A DNA stretch of 54,472 nt. Origin: Collimonas silvisoli (GTDB lineage Bacteria > Pseudomonadota > Gammaproteobacteria > Burkholderiales > Burkholderiaceae_D). Every line of letters starts with the position of its first letter. Position 1 is the first letter of the stretch. Below the pieces are notes generated by a model that was not told the DNA's origin, did not search any database, and was given only the letters and a program-made list of their open reading frames with translations. The translations under genes were made by a program, and so were the position numbers. The DNA lies in assembly GCF_018305005.1 (NCBI RefSeq), contig NZ_JAGQEG010000035.1, forward strand, positions 1-54,472, in the 5' to 3' direction. Positions 1-8,649 of the stretch are shown here, piece after piece.

Positions 1-74
1 CGAACAGGACCGTGAAACGACTTTGCGCCGATGATAGTGCTGCAACCAGTGTGAAAGTAGGTCATCGTCAGGCT
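1..74 (+). rRNA. rrf: 5S ribosomal RNA, 3' part
   Basis: The first 74 bases align by eye with the 3' two thirds of bacterial 5S rRNA. Recognisable segments are CGAAC, then GTGAAACGAC, GCGCCGATGATAGTG, and the closing GTGTGAAAGTAGGTCATCG followed by CAGGC. The 5' part lies outside the window, so an rRNA operon probably ends here. A rho-independent terminator follows within 10 bases, which fits the end of an rrn transcript. Confidence 0.85.
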
Positions 75-80
75 CTTATT

Positions 81-116
81 AAAAAACCCTCTGAACTAAT
101 CATTCAGAGGGTTTTT
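81..116 (+). terminator. rrn operon terminator
   Basis: The stem AAACCCTCTGAA pairs with TTCAGAGGGTTT across a 7-base loop, and the T run follows directly. It lies just after the 5S rRNA end. Because an A run precedes the stem, it could also serve the convergent lipase gene on the minus strand. Confidence 0.85.
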
Positions 117-164
117 GCTTTGCGCGTACGTTTTACACCGCAGCTTGTCCGGACCGGCCGATTC

Positions 165-1022
165 TTAATCAATCTTGGCATGAGAATGCGGCCTGAGTGC
201 GCTGGGAATCTCATGATTATCCAGTCCGCCAGCCGCCAGCCAACGACGGGTTTCGGCTGCCGCGCGGTCTATCAGCATGCCGCACTGGCTGTAGTCGTAA
301 GGCGAGACGTCCAGCGGACATAACGGCGCCACCACGGCTATCGCTGCCTGTGATGCCCAACGCTCCAGATCGGATACCAACTGACGCGCTACCAACAAGT
401 TGAGCGCGCTCATGGCGTGCTCAAGCGCTCCCTTGGGTTGCCGTCGCTCGGCACAACTAAAGCCGGTAGTAAGCACGATGAGGCGCGTCGCGCCAAGTCG
501 TATCGCCGTGGAGATTGGCGTATTGTTGGCCACGCCGCCATCAATCAACATGTTTCCAGCCAGGGAAACTGGTGGGAAAACACCTGGGATCGCTGTGCTC
601 GCCAGCACTGCTTCAACTGCCGGTCCGGAGGAAATAACTATCTCGTTGCCGCTGCTCATCTCAGTAGCGACAACATGTACCGGGAGATCGGCATCTTCCA
701 GCGCACGACTGCCAAAGTGTTCATAAAGAAGAGCGCGCAATTTCGCCGGATTGACCAGGTGTGTGCCTCGGGCAGCGCCAAGGATCGAAAGAATCGACCA
801 CGGCATGATCTGTTGGCGGCGGATGCCGCGCCATAAATATTCCAGGCGCATCGTGCCGGCGGTATGCGGTTGATAAGCGAAGAACACGCTGTTGATCGCG
901 CCGGCAGAGGCGCCGACCAGGAAATCCGGATGTATGCCGGAAGCGATCAGTTCTCGCAGCATGCCGGCTTCGATGGCGCCAAGACTCCCTCCACCGGCGA
1001 ATACAAATGCGGTCTTTTCCAT
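165..1022 (-). CDS. patatin-like phospholipase family protein
   Basis: This 285-residue protein belongs to the patatin/RssA-like serine hydrolases, which cleave acyl esters of lipids with a Ser-Asp dyad. The glycine-rich oxyanion loop GGGSLG is near residues 10-15, the nucleophile elbow GASAG near 37-41 (Ser39), and the DGG motif with the catalytic Asp near 161. The ATG at 1022 is chosen because the frame upstream begins with a TTG and the family motif starts at once after this Met; an AGG lies a few bases upstream. No signal peptide is seen, so a cytoplasmic or inner-membrane-associated enzyme is likely. The substrate cannot be told from sequence. It is convergent with the rRNA operon. Confidence 0.85.
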   Translation of the reverse strand: MEKTAFVFAGGGSLGAIEAGMLRELIASGIHPDFLVGASAGAINSVFFAYQPHTAGTMRLEYLWRGIRRQQIMPWSILSILGAARGTHLVNPAKLRALLYEHFGSRALEDADLPVHVVATEMSSGNEIVISSGPAVEAVLASTAIPGVFPPVSLAGNMLIDGGVANNTPISTAIRLGATRLIVLTTGFSCAERRQPKGALEHAMSALNLLVARQLVSDLERWASQAAIAVVAPLCPLDVSPYDYSQCGMLIDRAAAETRRWLAAGGLDNHEIPSALRPHSHAKID

Positions 1023-1170
1023 AGTGGCAACCTGCGAACGGCCATCGCTGGTACATGGCAATGTGTATAGCCTACCCCAGCAGGCGTCAATGCGCTAGCA
1101 GCCTGAGGTGGGAGGCGTTAGATTCAGATAAAATTGCCGAATCAATTGAAAGAGGATTCTGAAAGCGCAC

Positions 1171-1626
1171 ATGTCCGTACCGAACACACCACACGTCATT
1201 CTGGTTCCGGCAGTTGAAACGGATTTTGACGAACTCGTCGCATTACGCATAGCTGCCATGCGCGACAGCCTGGAACGCATCGGCCGGTTTGATCCGGTTC
1301 GCGCAAGAGAACGATTTCGCGCCAGCTTTTCGGCGATGTATACACGGCATGTGACGGTTGAAGGCCGGCGCGTAGGTTTTGTGGTCGTTAGACCTGCTCA
1401 GGATCAACTGCTGCTGGAGAATCTATATATTCGTCCAGGTAACCAGGGGCAGGGAATTGGGGCAGCGGTGCTTGCCCAAGTCTTTAAAGAAGCAGATGCG
1501 TTAGCCATGCCGCTACGCGTAGGTGCCCTGAGGGAAAGCGATGCCAATCGTTTCTACCAACGCAATGGTTTTGAATTTCTCGCAGAAGAGGAATGGGACC
1601 TTTACTATCTTCGCCCCAGTCGGTGA
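1171..1626 (+). CDS. GNAT family N-acetyltransferase
   Basis: This 151-residue protein has the GNAT acyl-CoA-dependent acetyltransferase fold. The acetyl-CoA pyrophosphate loop is seen as NQGQGIGAAV near residues 91-100, after the strand LLENLYIRP. The C-terminal motif B region ANRFYQRNGF is near 125-134, and its Tyr is a usual general acid in the family. The start is supported by an AGAGGA about 15 bases upstream. The substrate is unknown; small-molecule or protein N-acetylation are both possible. It stands alone, divergent from the lipase and convergent with the barstar-like gene. Confidence 0.85.
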   Translation: MSVPNTPHVILVPAVETDFDELVALRIAAMRDSLERIGRFDPVRARERFRASFSAMYTRHVTVEGRRVGFVVVRPAQDQLLLENLYIRPGNQGQGIGAAVLAQVFKEADALAMPLRVGALRESDANRFYQRNGFEFLAEEEWDLYYLRPSR

Positions 1627-1676
1627 GTTTGACGTGGCGTGGCGTCTGACGACGATCTGATTGATTAAATCTAGCT

Positions 1677-2003
1677 CTAACGCAGCGTGAGTTTTAGCGC
1701 CGGTTTTTCGCCGTAATCTTCGTAGCGCTCATTGATTGCCGCGATGCAGAATTCCAGTTCTTCGACGATTTCAGGAGCGCGCTGGCGTAGTTTTTCACTG
1801 TGCAGTATCTCGATGTTCAGCACTTCGTTTTCTTGCAGACGGAACTTGCTCATTCCATCTTCATCGCGCAGATAGCTGAGGCAGTCTATCCAGGCGCTCA
1901 TATTGCGGCCATAAAATTCGGGAAAACCGAATACCTCTGCACACTCGGTATGAAAGCTGTCCCAGTCGGTGATGATTTCGCCATTCAGGCGGGCGCTTGG
2001 CAT
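1677..2003 (-). CDS. barstar family protein (predicted ribonuclease inhibitor)
   Basis: The 108-residue product resembles barstar, the small protein that blocks barnase-type ribonucleases by covering the active site. The opening RLNGEIITDWDSFHTEC, the central FPEFYGRNMSAWIDCLS with the conserved Tyr-Gly-x-Asn, and the acidic stretch after it follow the barstar pattern. The usual family length is about 90-110 residues. A GGAGAAACC-type ribosome site precedes the ATG. No ribonuclease or toxin gene is next to it, so it may be an orphan immunity protein or protect against a nuclease encoded elsewhere. Confidence 0.8.
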   Translation of the reverse strand: MPSARLNGEIITDWDSFHTECAEVFGFPEFYGRNMSAWIDCLSYLRDEDGMSKFRLQENEVLNIEILHSEKLRQRAPEIVEELEFCIAAINERYEDYGEKPALKLTLR

Positions 2004-2079
2004 AATGGTTTCTCCTGCTTAAATTCCAGATCGTTCGCACAACTTATCATATCTGCAGCGACAATTTGCGCGATTCATT

Positions 2080-2290
2080 TCACAGTATCCAGATCTTCAG
2101 GATCAAACCGGATATCGCACACCCGGCAATCACGTGAATCACGTTCCGCTTGAAGCGGAACAGCGCTATAGCCGCGCCCAATGCGATCAATGCCGATAGC
2201 CAGTCAAAGCGGCCGTCAAAGCAGAAAAAAACAGGCTATCAGGTCCGAATATGGCTTTCACGTAGCCGATTGCACTTCTGCTTGGCTCAT
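2080..2290 (-). pseudogene. possible remnant of a chromate transporter C-terminus
   Basis: Reading the minus strand up to the TGA at 2080-2082 gives about 40 residues of membrane-like sequence: FDWLSALIALGAAIALFRFK, then a second hydrophobic stretch ending in LILKIWIL. This resembles the last two membrane segments of ChrA-type transporters. Upstream the frame is broken by stop codons near a T run at about 2222-2230, and no start with a ribosome site is seen. I read it as the tail of a decayed gene. The family assignment is from memory and is weak. Confidence 0.3.
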
Positions 2291-2452
2291 TGAAATGTCG
2301 GATTCGTATAAACATTGTTGAGACGGTGGCAATGGCCACGACCTCAAGCGCATATTAAGTATCTACGCGCATTACAGCATGTTGCGGACATAAAAAACGT
2401 CTCTTTTGCGTGGTGCGGGAGACGTGGGTTTTACACAAACTGGTTCTGCAAA

Positions 2453-2486
2453 GAAAAAAGGATTCCGATTGTGGAATCCTTTTTAA
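2453..2486. terminator. bidirectional hairpin terminator
   Basis: The stem AAAAAGGATTCC pairs with GGAATCCTTTTT around a 6-base loop. Flanking A and T runs let it work in both directions. It is 26 bases past the stop codon of the solute-binding protein gene on the minus strand, which is its most likely client. Confidence 0.8.
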
Positions 2487-2511
2487 TCCGGTGCAGGTTG
2501 GCCCTGCCGCC

Positions 2512-3327
2512 TTATTCGACAGCGCTATGCAACACGCTGTCGGGCAACGGCGCCTTGAACCAGCGTTGGGCATTGACGTTGAGCATGCCGTTTTGTTTGA
2601 TGCGGCTCAGCATGGTGTTGATCTTACTGAGCAAGGCTGTTTCGTTTTTGTTAACACCGATAAAGCAGGGAGAGTCTTTCAACACTATTTTCAGCTGGGT
2701 TGTTTCCACCTGTTCCTTGGTGAAGGCGGAAATCAAGACATTGCCCGCCGCCAGCAACTTGGATTCTCCCTGCAGATAGGATTTCACGGCCTCCGGTTCG
2801 GTGTCGAAGCGTTTGATGCTGGCTGACGCCGGTGCAATCTTGCTCAACTCACCGTCTTCGATCGACCCTTTGAGTACGGCGATGGTCTTGCCAGCCAATC
2901 CCGCAGCATTCTTGACATCGAGATCCGGTGCACCGAAGACGCCAAGATAAAACGGCGCGTAAGCCTGTGAAAAGTCGATTTGTTTCTGACGTTCCGGATT
3001 TTTACCGAGGCTGGAGACCACCAGATCGACATGCCGGTTCAACAGCGCCGGGATACGATCGCCACTAGCCAGCGGCACCATGTCCAGCTTGACGCCCAGT
3101 TCCAGCGATATCATCTTGGCGATCGATACATCAAATCCTTCCAGCGTCTTGTATTGATTTGCCGAGCCGAAAGGCGGCGTATCTTTAGGCACCGCAATGC
3201 GAATCGCGCGGCGGTTTTGCACATCTTCCAGTGCATCGGCGCGGCTTTCACGTACCGGCAGCAGGGTGCCAGCCAAGGCGATGGAATAGACAAGAATGCA
3301 TGCAAATACACCGGCGTAACGCTTCAC
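2512..3327 (-). CDS. ABC transporter substrate-binding protein, polar amino acid type
   Basis: This 271-residue periplasmic protein belongs to family 3 of bacterial solute-binding proteins, which deliver amino acids to ABC importers. A signal peptide covers about residues 1-30, with a Lys-Arg start, a hydrophobic core and cleavage near ESRA. The mature part starts with the family pattern RAIRIAVPKDTPPFG and has the lobe motifs LEGFDVSIAKMI and ERQKQIDFSQAY. The start is a GTG at 3327, with GGGAG eight bases upstream. No permease or ATPase gene is adjacent, so it is an orphan component or a sensory binding protein. The ligand cannot be called. Confidence 0.85.
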   Translation of the reverse strand: MKRYAGVFACILVYSIALAGTLLPVRESRADALEDVQNRRAIRIAVPKDTPPFGSANQYKTLEGFDVSIAKMISLELGVKLDMVPLASGDRIPALLNRHVDLVVSSLGKNPERQKQIDFSQAYAPFYLGVFGAPDLDVKNAAGLAGKTIAVLKGSIEDGELSKIAPASASIKRFDTEPEAVKSYLQGESKLLAAGNVLISAFTKEQVETTQLKIVLKDSPCFIGVNKNETALLSKINTMLSRIKQNGMLNVNAQRWFKAPLPDSVLHSAVE

Positions 3328-3602
3328 AAGAAGACTCCCAGAATTAATTGAACGAACCCATGCCGATTTTTCAATGGCTCAAGATGCTGCTGCAACGCTT
3401 GCTGCGCACAAGATTTTATGTCTGCACAGAAAGTTTGTATACGGAATAATCGGGAATTGTTTCGCGCTGTTTCTTTCCCGCAAATTGACGCGGAAATTAC
3501 CAGCATGCCGTGTGAAAAGTCATGGAAGATGCGTCAAATCTGACGTGACCCATTGTTTCTTTATCGCATCGGATTGAATCCAGATGCGAGGTTTTGAAGC
3601 GC
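3328..3602. other. intergenic, no gene seen
   Basis: About 275 bases separate the solute-binding protein start from the ssrA terminator. I see no ORF with a ribosome site, no tRNA and no clear repeat. The promoter of the minus-strand solute-binding gene must lie in its left part, but no good -35/-10 pair could be fixed by eye. Confidence 0.5.
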
Positions 3603-3633
3603 AAAATAAAACGGCCCCCATTTCTGGAGGCCG
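3603..3633 (-). terminator. ssrA terminator
   Basis: On the minus strand the 8-base stem CGGCCTCC pairs with GGGGGCCG (one G-T pair) around the loop AGAAAT, and TTTTATTTT follows. It lies about 30 bases after the tmRNA 3' end. Confidence 0.8.
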
Positions 3634-3664
3634 CATACGCCGGTCATTGATGTTAATGAAATAT

Positions 3665-4027
3665 TGGTGGAGGCGGCGGGAATCGAACCCGCGTCCGCAA
3701 ATCCTCTACAGACAGTTCTACATACTTAGTGCTGCCATTTGATTTAACCCAGCCGACGCGGACGCACGCGCTTCGTTCAGGCGAGTCACCTAAATTTAAC
3801 CGTTAGCCAAGTAACCCGACCAACAGCGATTCCCTGTATATGACTCTACTGCTGTTTTACCAGCCCACCCCAGGGACGAGATGGTGTAGAGCTAACCGGT
3901 TATTAAGCGGCTAGTGCGTACGAGTTATCGTTTGCAGTTAGATCTATTCCGATTGTATTTACGAGGTAGTCGGTCCTCGGTATGCCCTGCGCTGCTTTGT
4001 AACCCACGTCGAAACCAGGTCGCCCCC
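3665..4027 (-). ncRNA. ssrA: transfer-messenger RNA (tmRNA)
   Basis: One-piece tmRNA of about 363 bases. The 5' end GGGGGCGACCTGG and the 3' end CGGGTTCGATTCCCGCCG-CCTCCACCA form the alanyl tRNA-like domain with an encoded CCA. The tag frame at 3903-3935 reads ANDNSYALAA followed by two stop codons, matching the ANDxxYALAA form of beta- and gamma-proteobacterial tags. tmRNA with SmpB rescues stalled ribosomes and marks the broken product for ClpXP and related proteases. It has its own promoter and terminator. The 3' end looks like a tRNA gene on its own, but the complete molecule is clear. Confidence 0.97.
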
Positions 4028-4039
4028 AAGCAGAATGCT

Positions 4040-4069
4040 ATTGTAGCGTACTTGGGGTTTCCATGTCAG
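4040..4069 (-). promoter_or_regulatory. ssrA promoter
   Basis: On the minus strand a -35 element CTGACA (4064-4069) and a -10 element TACAAT (4040-4045) are separated by 18 bases. Transcription would begin about 12 bases on, at the first bases of the tmRNA. This is a near-consensus sigma-70 promoter. Confidence 0.7.
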
Positions 4070-4104
4070 TGCGTTGCCGGCATTGAAAGTAGTGCGGTAC
4101 AGCC

Positions 4105-7100
4105 TTATTTCAGTGCGAAATCGACACGGTTCGGCTGGCCCTTGTCCTTGATGCCGTCGGCGGTCAGTTTCGGCGCTATCAGGAAGATGCGTTCCAGTGG
4201 GATCTGCCCCTTGGTTTCCAGATACTTGCGGACCGCCTCGGCGCGCCTGGTTGCCAGTGCGCTCAAAGCGTCCTGGGTTACCGCGGTATTGGCGACGATC
4301 AGTTTTTCCATGTCCGCGGCCGGCAGCGATTTTGTCAGGCCGATGACGTTGCGCGGCTTGTCGAATTTTTCCGAGCTATATACCTTCCCCATGTATTTCT
4401 CTTTATCGGCATCGGTCAGGGCGACATCGTCCGATTGCGCATCGTCGCTTTGGTTGACCGAATCCTTGAGTTTCAACGCTTTCAGCTTGCGGTTGAGGAT
4501 TTGCTGACGGACGCCCTCGGTATCGCTTTTCGGATCGACCCGGCCGATCAGGTCCAGCTTCAGGGCCGGGCGGTCGGTCAGCGCCTTGGCGATAGTGTCC
4601 AGCTTGCTTTGCGTGGTCGCGGTGAGGGTGGCTGAGCCGGGTGCGAACTCAGCGTAGCCGAGTTCGTCGCCGCCGCTGCCGCCGAAGGCCGAACTGATGA
4701 GTGCGAATGGCGAGGTGACGGCTTTGACGATCAGATTGACGAAGATGCGGACGATGATGCCGCCTATCGAAAATTCCGGATCGGACAAGGTGCCGGAAAT
4801 CGGCAGGTTGATGTTGATCTGGCCGTTACGGTCTTTCAGCAGAGCGACCGCCAGCAGCACCGGCAGTTTGGTGGCGGTCGGGCTGTCGATCTTGTCGCCG
4901 AAGGTCAGTTGGTCGATGCGGACACTGTTCTGGGCTACCAGCTTGTCGTTCTCGATGTGATAGTTGACGTCCATCGACAGCTTGCCCTTTTCGATGGCAT
5001 AGCCGGCGTACTTGGCGGCATACGGCGTCAGGCGCGGCAGTTCAACGCCATTGGCGCTGGCCTTGATGTCGAGGAACATCGGTTTGAACAAGGGGTTCAG
5101 GGAACCGGAAATGGCTACCGGCGCGTCGTTGTCGATCTTGCCGTTTAGGTCTATCGGCGCTGGCTGCGGCTTGTCGGAGGCGATCGCGCCGACGGTGCCG
5201 TTCATGCCGGTCATGTTGGCGGTGTAGTTCGGCTTGACGAAATTATCGGTGTAGTTGATGTTGCCGCCCTTGATGACGACTTGGCCGATCTTGATCATCG
5301 GCGCGTTGGGCTTGGGCGCGGCGGGTGCGATCGGCGCCACGGTGGTGCTGCCTTCGGAGGTGGCTTTCGTGGTTTTTTGCGGTGCCGGGCCTGGTTCAGT
5401 CGAGGTTAGCGAAGGCGTCGGCGCGCCTGTCGGTGCGTTCTTCGACGCCACGATATCTTGCAAGTTGAGTTTGGCCGACTCCGACAAGATGATGCGCGCA
5501 TAGAAATCGTTGAGGGCGACTTTTGCCAGAGTAACGTATTGCTGGGCGCCGCCGATACTGGCGTTGATGCCGCTGACGTCAAGCAGTTTCCACTTCAGGA
5601 AATCCGCTGAATTTTCCTTGTCGAGCACGCGGAAATTGGCCAGGCGCAGGTTGCCGTTATAACTGGTAGCGAGTTGCTGGCGGCCGCTAGGCGGCGTCAG
5701 TAATAATTTGCCTTTGGTGCTGGCCAGGCCAGAGGTCAGCGTCACATTCAGGTAATCGGTGAAATACGGCTGCAGTGCGGCGACCGGCAGATTTTGCGCA
5801 TCGAGGTCGAGAGCGATGGATTTCATTTGCGCTGCGACGTTGCCGTCGACCGATAATTTGCCGGTTTTATTGAGTTGGCTGCGCAGCGAAATCTTGATCG
5901 GCTTATCAAGCTTGCTGGAGATATTGTCGGCGCTCAGATTGAGGCCGTCGGCGCGCAGATTGACTGCTGGCTTCACCGCGTTATCGAGATAAGTCAGACT
6001 ACTGTCGCTGACGGCAAACTGATTCAGAGTGGCGACCCAGTCCGGTCCGGCTTTCTTGGCGGATGCGCCAGGGGCTGCCTTGCTTGAACTACCCGTAGTG
6101 GCGACGAATTGTTGCAGATTGAGTTGACCCTGGGCGTCGCGACGCACATCGCCCTGTATCCCGGCCAGTCGCAATGCATCGGCATTGAAAGTGTGCGCTT
6201 CGGTATCGACGCTGGCATTTTCCAGGCTGATTTTCTTGGCGCCGATGCTGCCGCCGGCACTGGTTTTTGCCGCCACTTTGAGGTCATCTACGTCGATGCC
6301 TAGCTGATGCAGCCGGACGCGGCTGCCGTCGATTGCGAGCAAGGTGTTGAGCGATAACTGACCGGACAGCACCGCCGCCAGGGAGCGGTTGACATAGGGC
6401 TGGTACTGCGCAAGCGACAAGGCATTGATGCTGGCCTTGCCGGCGACGATGCCTTTGGCGGGAGTGATCTGGCCGATGAACTGGATGTGCTGATCGTTTT
6501 CCGTGCCGCTTGAAAGTGTCACGGTTGCAGGTTTGGCGTCAGCTGCCAGCGACAGCTGGGTCGCATTCAGCGCCACGTTTTTTACCTGCAGGTTCAGTGT
6601 CGGCGATGCGTTGGCTGCATCCAGCCAGTTGACCGTGCCGCCGTGGATACTGAGCTTGGCCAGCGTCATTTGCGGTGGCGGGCTTGCTGTCTTTTTCGGC
6701 GCGTCTTTCACAATTTCCTGCTTGGCAGCCGGTGTGCTCAGCGCTGCCCAGTTCAGGTTGCCGTTGGCGTTCAGATTGACCCAGACTTCCGGTTGCTGGA
6801 TCTCGATCTGATCGAGTGCGGCGCTGCCGGTGAGTACATTGAGTTTGTTGATCTGGGTGTTGATCGCCTGCGCTTTGAGCAGCGGCGCCGCATTCTTGTC
6901 GGCCAATGCGACGTCAGCCAGCTTGATCGCACCGGACAGCAAGACTTCGGGCTTGTCCTTGTTACGCAAGAACGACAGATCGAGCTTGGTCGATAATTTG
7001 GTGCTTTGAATCGCCAGCGGCAGCGCCACCGGAGAAAACGCCACGAAGCTGGCGACATCAAGCTGGTCGATATCGATCGCCAGAGCGGTCTCCAGGCTGC

Positions 7101-7761
7101 CGGCGAATGGTTTGCTGCGTCCTTTCAGATCGAACGGCGTGCCGTTGATCTTGGCCGAGACATGCGGCTGCACGAAAGTGTCGACCTTGCTGGGGAAGTT
7201 CGATATATAGGGCAGGCCGATGTTGAGCGCTTGTATATCGACCAGCTTGCTGGTTACTTTGTCGTCGAATTTGATGCTGCCGTTTTCGAGCTGGATATTC
7301 GACACTGAAAACAGAGCCGGCTTCTCGCTTTTTGGCATCGCCAGGATACGGTCTATGATGTCGGAGAAGTTGTAGCGGCCGATGCCGTCGGCGCTGCTGC
7401 GCACGATATGCAGATTGGGATTAACCAGTTTGACTTCATTCAGCACCGGCGCCAGTCGAAACAACGAAGCGGATGAAGCATTGACCAGCAGTGTTTTTGC
7501 CGAGAATGCCGCGGTGGTTTTATCCTGCTCATAGAGAGTGAAATCGGATGCCGTGAGCGTCAGGATGAAAGGGTTGAAGGCGATGTTGCCGACGCTTGCC
7601 TTGCGGCCGATCTGAGTTTCAATTTGTTGTTCTATCAAGTGTTTGGCGACAGGCGGCACCGCCAGCCAGCTGATGAGCGCCAGCACCAGTAAAGTGACGA
7701 CCGTGACGCCGGCCCAGCGTATCGCGCGTGGCAGCCATGAGGGACGAGGGATATTTACCAT
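4105..7761 (-). CDS. AsmA-like DUF748 domain envelope protein
   Basis: A protein of about 1218 residues with one N-terminal membrane segment (about residues 14-35) followed by a very long periplasmic part rich in beta-strand repeats. Opening motifs such as the GRKASVGNIAFNPFILTLT stretch (about 55-75) are typical of DUF748/AsmA-like proteins. In this superfamily long beta-groove proteins bridge the periplasm and are linked to lipid transport. Low-complexity Pro/Ala/Thr linkers lie in the middle (around 5280-5460 in DNA). The last 180 residues resemble an OmpA-like fold, with GYAEFAPGSATLT and RRAEAVRKYLETKG. The ATG at 7761 has AAGGA seven bases upstream; the frame extends to a TTG at 7791, which I reject as the start. 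The precise function is unknown. Confidence 0.85.
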   Translation of the reverse strand: MVNIPRPSWLPRAIRWAGVTVVTLLVLALISWLAVPPVAKHLIEQQIETQIGRKASVGNIAFNPFILTLTASDFTLYEQDKTTAAFSAKTLLVNASSASLFRLAPVLNEVKLVNPNLHIVRSSADGIGRYNFSDIIDRILAMPKSEKPALFSVSNIQLENGSIKFDDKVTSKLVDIQALNIGLPYISNFPSKVDTFVQPHVSAKINGTPFDLKGRSKPFAGSLETALAIDIDQLDVASFVAFSPVALPLAIQSTKLSTKLDLSFLRNKDKPEVLLSGAIKLADVALADKNAAPLLKAQAINTQINKLNVLTGSAALDQIEIQQPEVWVNLNANGNLNWAALSTPAAKQEIVKDAPKKTASPPPQMTLAKLSIHGGTVNWLDAANASPTLNLQVKNVALNATQLSLAADAKPATVTLSSGTENDQHIQFIGQITPAKGIVAGKASINALSLAQYQPYVNRSLAAVLSGQLSLNTLLAIDGSRVRLHQLGIDVDDLKVAAKTSAGGSIGAKKISLENASVDTEAHTFNADALRLAGIQGDVRRDAQGQLNLQQFVATTGSSSKAAPGASAKKAGPDWVATLNQFAVSDSSLTYLDNAVKPAVNLRADGLNLSADNISSKLDKPIKISLRSQLNKTGKLSVDGNVAAQMKSIALDLDAQNLPVAALQPYFTDYLNVTLTSGLASTKGKLLLTPPSGRQQLATSYNGNLRLANFRVLDKENSADFLKWKLLDVSGINASIGGAQQYVTLAKVALNDFYARIILSESAKLNLQDIVASKNAPTGAPTPSLTSTEPGPAPQKTTKATSEGSTTVAPIAPAAPKPNAPMIKIGQVVIKGGNINYTDNFVKPNYTANMTGMNGTVGAIASDKPQPAPIDLNGKIDNDAPVAISGSLNPLFKPMFLDIKASANGVELPRLTPYAAKYAGYAIEKGKLSMDVNYHIENDKLVAQNSVRIDQLTFGDKIDSPTATKLPVLLAVALLKDRNGQININLPISGTLSDPEFSIGGIIVRIFVNLIVKAVTSPFALISSAFGGSGGDELGYAEFAPGSATLTATTQSKLDTIAKALTDRPALKLDLIGRVDPKSDTEGVRQQILNRKLKALKLKDSVNQSDDAQSDDVALTDADKEKYMGKVYSSEKFDKPRNVIGLTKSLPAADMEKLIVANTAVTQDALSALATRRAEAVRKYLETKGQIPLERIFLIAPKLTADGIKDKGQPNRVDFALK

Positions 7762-7916
7762 TTTTTTCCTTATGGGCAAGGATGTCGACAATATACCGTC
7801 AGACAGTATTGCCCGCTGATTTATTCAATTCTTCGGAACGGCTGGCGGCAGGCTGCCGTGGGACCGATCAATCTTCAGTCATGCGCAAGCGTATGCGCCG
7901 ATTCTGTACGTGGAAA

Positions 7917-8579
7917 TTACCGTTGCGGCAGCAAGGCCAGCAATTGGAGCGGAGTATCGATCAGGGCGTCTGCTTCCCAGGAACTCGGCGCGCTCTCGCC
8001 GCAATAACCCCAGGCTACGGCCACGGTCGCCATGCCGGCTGCACGGCCGGCTTGGATGTCGCGCAGATCGTCGCCCACATACCAGCATTCCCGTGGTTGC
8101 AAATTGAGGCGCCGGGCGGCTTCCAGCAGCGGCGCCGGGTGGGGTTTTGCATGGGCGGTGGTATCGCCGGAAATGACGCAATCCGCATCTGCCAGGCCGA
8201 TTTGTGAAACCAGGGGATCGGTAAACCTGGCCGCCTTATTAGTGACCACGCCCCAGCCTAGATTGCGCTGGCGCAAGTCGTTGAGCAAGGCCGGAATGCC
8301 GTCGAACAGGATGCTGTCGACTGCCAGCGCGGCGGCGTAATGATCAAGGAAGCCGACCCGCAATTCTTCATAGTCAGGATCGCCCGGTTTCAGGCCGAAG
8401 GCGGCGCCTATCATGCCGCGCGCACCGGCAGAAGTATGCGGCCGCAGTTGTTCGTATGGCGTGCTGCTCAAGCCGCGGTCGTTGCGCAGGCGGTTAAGCG
8501 CCGCTGCCAAGTCAGGCGCAGTGTCGGCAAGCGTACCGTCAAGATCGAACAGAATGGCGCGCGGCATCGGCAGGGGCAT
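7917..8579 (-). CDS. gph: HAD family phosphoglycolate phosphatase
   Basis: A 220-residue HAD hydrolase. Motif I is FDLDGTLADT (residues 11-20), with the nucleophile Asp12 and acid/base Asp14. Motif II is the Thr of VVTNKAAR and motif IV is GDDLRDIQAG. The helical cap between motifs I and II matches the Gph subfamily, which removes 2-phosphoglycolate formed during DNA repair. It follows ubiG by 70 bases, a pairing common in proteobacteria, so both are probably co-transcribed. The ATG at 8579 has AGGAA close upstream; the upstream extension to 8630 starts at a poor site. Other small phosphoesters are possible substrates. Confidence 0.85.
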   Translation of the reverse strand: MPLPMPRAILFDLDGTLADTAPDLAAALNRLRNDRGLSSTPYEQLRPHTSAGARGMIGAAFGLKPGDPDYEELRVGFLDHYAAALAVDSILFDGIPALLNDLRQRNLGWGVVTNKAARFTDPLVSQIGLADADCVISGDTTAHAKPHPAPLLEAARRLNLQPRECWYVGDDLRDIQAGRAAGMATVAVAWGYCGESAPSSWEADALIDTPLQLLALLPQR

Positions 8580-8649
8580 GGGAATTCCTAAAATACAAAA
8601 AATGGCTGGCAATGCGATGTCACAATGCAATGTCTAGCAGAGCGAGGCT

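Noticed and set aside
2315-2779. Plus-strand ORF overlapping the solute-binding gene end
   Set aside because: It reads through the bidirectional terminator and antisense to a certain gene; the product has no family features.
3665-3745. An apparent tRNA gene end with CCA
   Set aside because: It is the 3' part of tmRNA; the tag frame and the 5' acceptor half are both present.
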